This document shows positions 4,884 to 7,343 of a DNA stretch of 7,343 nt, one piece after another. This DNA comes from Candidatus Tectimicrobiota bacterium. GTDB taxonomy: Bacteria > UBA8248. The notes under the pieces were generated by a model. The model worked only from the letters and a program-made list of their open reading frames with translations. It had not been told where the DNA came from and made no database searches. Within the stretch, counting starts at the first letter, position 1, and every line of letters begins with the position of its first letter. The translations under genes and the position numbers were made by a program. Location: the NCBI GenBank assembly GCA_016184445.1, contig JACPCT010000101.1:1-7343 (forward strand), in the 5' to 3' direction.

Positions 4884-6062
4884 ATGGACCTCACCCTCGC
4901 CCCCGAGGACCTGGCGCTTCAGCGGACGGCCCGCGCCTTCGCCCGGGAGGAGATCCTCCCCATCGCGGCCGGGCGCGACCGCGACTACCCGCCGGAGGAG
5001 GCCTTTCCCTGGCACCTCATCGAGAAGCTCGACGGCCTGGGCCTGCGCACCCTGACCGTGCCCAAGGCGCTCGGCGGCTGCGGCGCCAGCCACCTCCAGC
5101 AGAGTCTCGTCACCGAGGAGCTGGCCTACGGCGACCTGGGGGTGGCGGTCTCGATGGACCAGACCTTCAAGTTCACCCAGCTCCTCTGCGAGGAGACGAC
5201 CGCCGGCCAGCGCGAGCGCCACCTGCCGGGCTTCCTCGCCGACCCCAAGGCGCTCCTGGCCATCGCCATCTCCGAGCCCCAGAGCGGCACCGACTCCTTC
5301 CTCCTCTACGAGGCTCCCGGCGCCGGCCCGCGCATGACGGCGAAGAAGGACGGGGACTCCTACGTCCTGAACGGCACCAAGCACTTCATCTCGAACGGGG
5401 GCCTGGCGAAGTACTACTTCATCTTCGCCCGCACCGACCCCGGGAAACCCATGAGCCAGGGCCTGACCGGCTTCATCGTCCCCCTGGGCGCCCCGGGCTT
5501 CACCATCGGCGAGGCCCACAGCAAGCTCGGCCGGCGGCTCCTGCGGAACGGGGAGCTCGTCCTGCGCGACTGCCGCGTGCCCGCGGGGGACCTCCTCGGC
5601 GAGTGGAACAACGGGCTGGCCATCTTCCGCCGCATGGTGAGCGGGGCCCTCATCCCCGTCATGGGCCCGGCCCGGCTCGCCTTCGACCTCGCCCGCCGGG
5701 CCGTCCGGGAGGGGGGCACGGCGGAGCACCAGTGGGTCCAGATGGCCATCTCCGAGATGTACATGCTCATCGAGGCGGGCCGCACCGTCCTCCACGCGGC
5801 CGCCTGGCACGGGGGCCAGCCCACCGACGACTCGAAGCGCCGCCTCATGTCCAAGGTCTTCGCCTCGGAGGCGGCCATCAAGGTCTGCCGCATGGCGATG
5901 GAGCTCTGGGGCGAGGCCGGGGCGCTCCATTTCGCCGACCGTCCCACCCCCGAGAAGTGCTGGCGCGACGTGCTCAGCTACCTCCACGGCTTCGGCACGA
6001 ACGAGGCCGTCAAGCTCAAGTGCTTCCCCCTGATCCCGCTGGAGGGGGAGATGGGATGGTGA
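4884..6062 (+). CDS. Acyl-CoA dehydrogenase family flavoprotein lacking the canonical catalytic Glu
   Basis: A 392-residue protein of the acyl-CoA dehydrogenase superfamily with normal three-part layout: an N-terminal helical domain (about 1-120), a middle beta domain with the FAD signature AIAISEPQSGTDS (126-138) and NGTKHFISNG (163-172), and a C-terminal helical domain (about 240-385). The usual RD...YEGT segment reads RDVLSYLHGFGTN (361-373), so the MCAD-type catalytic Glu is Phe370. The alternative isovaleryl-CoA-type Glu position on helix G aligns with Met251. Glu374 is nearby. The enzyme may be inactive, use another base, or catalyse a non-dehydrogenase reaction. GGGAG precedes the ATG, 13 nt after the SDR stop, indicating an operon. 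Family assignment is firm; reaction and substrate are unknown. Confidence 0.93.
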   Translation: MDLTLAPEDLALQRTARAFAREEILPIAAGRDRDYPPEEAFPWHLIEKLDGLGLRTLTVPKALGGCGASHLQQSLVTEELAYGDLGVAVSMDQTFKFTQLLCEETTAGQRERHLPGFLADPKALLAIAISEPQSGTDSFLLYEAPGAGPRMTAKKDGDSYVLNGTKHFISNGGLAKYYFIFARTDPGKPMSQGLTGFIVPLGAPGFTIGEAHSKLGRRLLRNGELVLRDCRVPAGDLLGEWNNGLAIFRRMVSGALIPVMGPARLAFDLARRAVREGGTAEHQWVQMAISEMYMLIEAGRTVLHAAAWHGGQPTDDSKRRLMSKVFASEAAIKVCRMAMELWGEAGALHFADRPTPEKCWRDVLSYLHGFGTNEAVKLKCFPLIPLEGEMGW

Positions 6063-6089
6063 TAGAGTCGCGGGGATGAAATCATTTGT

Positions 6090-6113
6090 AGGGGCGTTCC
6101 ATGGAACGCCCCT
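6090..6113. repeat. Perfect 24-bp palindrome in the intergenic gap
   Basis: The half-site AGGGGCGTTCCA (6090-6101) is followed immediately by its exact reverse complement (6102-6113), with no spacer. It sits in the 94-nt gap between the acyl-CoA dehydrogenase and the DapA-like gene, in DNA that is otherwise less G/C-rich. The GTAGGGGCG...CGCCCCT form resembles palindromes dispersed in many environmental genomes. As RNA it would make a stable hairpin, possibly processing or protecting the transcript. Multi-copy status is inferred. Confidence 0.75.
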
Positions 6114-6145
6114 GCGGGAAAGACTTCTTCAAACCCATTCTCAAA

Positions 6146-6150
6146 AAGGA
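6146..6150 (+). promoter_or_regulatory. Shine-Dalgarno site that sets the DapA-like start
   Basis: AAGGA, in an A-rich context, lies 6 nt before the ATG at 6157. It favours this start over an in-frame ATG at 6076, whose extension would translate through the palindrome. Confidence 0.7.
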
Positions 6151-6156
6151 CACCCC

Positions 6157-7125
6157 ATGCCCCGCTACAAGAAGTCCCAGGCCCGGGCCTACTGCCGGGA
6201 GAACATGAAGGGGATCTGGGCCGCCATCCCCTACCCCTTCGACAAGAACGACAAGATCGACGAGCAGGCCTTCCGCGCTGATATCCGCCACTACATCGAC
6301 AACCTAAAGATCAAGGGCTTCTTCGTCGGGGGGCTGATCGGCGAGTTCTGGTGCCTGACCAAGGAGGAGCGCCTGCGCGGCCAGGCCATCGCGGCGGACG
6401 AGGCGGGACCCGTGCCCATCATCGCCCACACCGGCCACACCTCGGCCAAGGAGTGCGCCGATCTCATCAACGCGGCGGCGGAGGCCGGCTGCACCTACGC
6501 CATCGTGGGCAATCCCTATCTGGGCACTGGCGGCATCCCCGAGCGGGTGCGCGCCTTCTTCAAGTACGTCTGCGGCCACACCGAGCTGGGCGTCGCCCTC
6601 TTCAACTTCGCCGCCTCGGGCTACCTCATGCCGCCCCAGCTCGTCCGCGAGATCGTGGACGAGAACGAGACCGTCTGCTGCATCAAGGACGCCGCCCCCA
6701 TGAACCACTGCGACGAGGTGCGTGAGCTCGTGGGGAAGGACATCGTCGTCAGCAATCCGATGGAGAGCCACTGGTTCTTCAACCGGGCCTACAACAAGCA
6801 GCAGACCTTCATGAGCGGCCCCGACCCCTTCCTCATGCAGCGCAAGGGGAACCTCGGCATGGAGCGCTACACCCGGCTCATCGACGAGGGGAACCTGGAG
6901 GAGGCCTGGACGGCGCGCGAGGCCATGAACCCCATGCGCCGGGTGCAGGAGAAGTGGATCTGGGGCCCCTGGGGCCGCGGCGCCTTCCCCATCGCGGCGC
7001 TCAAGACCTGGATGGACCTCATGGGGATGCACGGCGGGCCCACGCGGCCCCCGATGATCCCCCTCAAGCCCGCCGAGCGCGAGGAGATGAAGCGCGACCT
7101 CGCCGCCGTGGGGCTGGTGGACTGA
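6157..7125 (+). CDS. DapA/N-acetylneuraminate lyase superfamily protein with altered active site
   Basis: A 322-residue class I aldolase-fold protein, slightly longer than DapA (about 290-300). The Schiff-base lysine is Lys177 in CCIKDA (174-179). The C-terminal end has GMHGGPTRPPMIPL (290-303), typical of the superfamily. Other active-site positions differ from E. coli DapA: the GTTGE motif reads GLIGE (59-63), the catalytic Tyr of YNxPSRTG is Phe149 in FNFAASG (149-155), the Arg of that motif is Ser154, and the PYY pair is PYL (120-122). So it is not a lysine-pathway enzyme; a pyruvate-dependent lyase, hydratase-aldolase or decarboxylating enzyme is possible. The stop overlaps the next start by 1 nt (TGATG), so the following gene is translationally coupled. 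Family confident, reaction unknown. Confidence 0.9.
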   Translation: MPRYKKSQARAYCRENMKGIWAAIPYPFDKNDKIDEQAFRADIRHYIDNLKIKGFFVGGLIGEFWCLTKEERLRGQAIAADEAGPVPIIAHTGHTSAKECADLINAAAEAGCTYAIVGNPYLGTGGIPERVRAFFKYVCGHTELGVALFNFAASGYLMPPQLVREIVDENETVCCIKDAAPMNHCDEVRELVGKDIVVSNPMESHWFFNRAYNKQQTFMSGPDPFLMQRKGNLGMERYTRLIDEGNLEEAWTAREAMNPMRRVQEKWIWGPWGRGAFPIAALKTWMDLMGMHGGPTRPPMIPLKPAEREEMKRDLAAVGLVD

Positions 7126-7343
7126 TGAGCGGAGGCCGGCTGGAGACGCCAGAGGCGGCGCGGGCGTACCTCGAGTTCGACCCCGCGAAGATCGAGCGGC
7201 GGGAGGTGTACCGCCTCCTCACGGGCTCGGTGGTGCCCCGCCCCATCGGCTGGGCCTCCACGGTGAGCCGGGAGGGGGTGACCAACCTCGCCCCCTTCAG
7301 CTTCTTCACCGTGGTGTGCGTCGCGCCTCCCATGATCTCCCTG
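7125..7343 (+). CDS. Flavin reductase-like protein, partial (3' end outside window)
   Basis: Only the first 73 residues are present; the frame is open to the window end. The segment YRLLTGSVVPRPIGWAST (29-46) followed by GVTNLAPFSFFTVV (51-64) and PPMISL is characteristic of the FMN-binding split-barrel flavin reductase-like family (DIM6/NTAB type). Such proteins bind FMN and often reduce flavin for a partner monooxygenase, though many homologues have other roles. The ATG overlaps the stop of the DapA-like gene (TGATG), so it belongs to the same operon. Residues 1-15 (MSGGRLETPEAARAY) extend a little beyond the usual family start near the LEFDPAK segment. The missing C-terminal half prevents checking for full length. 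Confidence 0.88.
   Translation, partial: MSGGRLETPEAARAYLEFDPAKIERREVYRLLTGSVVPRPIGWASTVSREGVTNLAPFSFFTVVCVAPPMISL

Noticed and set aside
3893..4894. 333-residue minus-strand frame
   Set aside because: It is antisense to the SDR, whose motifs are unmistakable, with Gly/His/Asp-biased composition.
4824..5987. 387-residue minus-strand frame
   Set aside because: It is antisense to the acyl-CoA dehydrogenase gene; no domain recognised.
6076..6156. Upstream ATG start for the DapA-like gene
   Set aside because: It would translate through the palindrome, and its extra 27 residues do not match the family; AAGGA supports the start at 6157.
1..7343. CRISPR array, tRNA, rRNA or insertion sequence
   Set aside because: No spaced direct-repeat array, no tRNA-like cloverleaf, no rRNA-like stretch and no transposase frame were seen on reading both strands.

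Overview
The window is about 70% G+C with tightly packed genes, strong Shine-Dalgarno sites and palindromic intergenic repeats. No RNA gene or marker fixes the taxonomy. A DUF3090/SCO1664-type pair (best known from Actinobacteria and Chloroflexi), together with a catabolic cluster of short-chain dehydrogenase, acyl-CoA dehydrogenase, DapA-like aldolase and flavin reductase, suggests a high-GC environmental bacterium, perhaps from a poorly cultured deep-branching phylum. That placement is an inference.

Left half (about 200-3400, minus strand). Five genes run leftward from a divergent intergenic region: a DUF3090 protein, an SCO1664-family kinase-like protein, a lipoprotein with six helical repeats, and a DUF4258-DUF2283 pair that resembles a small toxin-antitoxin module. 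Gaps are 56, 16 and 40 nt, and the last two genes overlap by an ATGA, so one transcript is plausible, though the terminal pair could be independent. Bases 1-200 carry a REP-like palindrome and no convincing gene.

Centre (3399-4096). A good sigma70-type promoter drives a 57-residue single-span membrane protein to the right. It is followed by about 350 gene-free bases with G/C-rich hairpins, a direct repeat and a weak candidate promoter for the next operon.

Right half (4097-7343, plus strand). A short-chain dehydrogenase, an acyl-CoA dehydrogenase homologue, a DapA/NAL-superfamily lyase and a flavin reductase-like protein (cut by the window end) lie head to tail, with gaps of 13 nt and 94 nt and a 1-nt stop/start overlap. 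The 94-nt gap holds a perfect 24-bp palindrome. By comparison with the families from memory, the acyl-CoA dehydrogenase lacks both known catalytic glutamates, and the DapA-like enzyme keeps the Schiff-base lysine but lacks the Thr/Tyr/Arg set of true dihydrodipicolinate synthase. The cluster therefore looks like an uncharacterised degradative or biosynthetic pathway rather than ordinary beta-oxidation or lysine synthesis.
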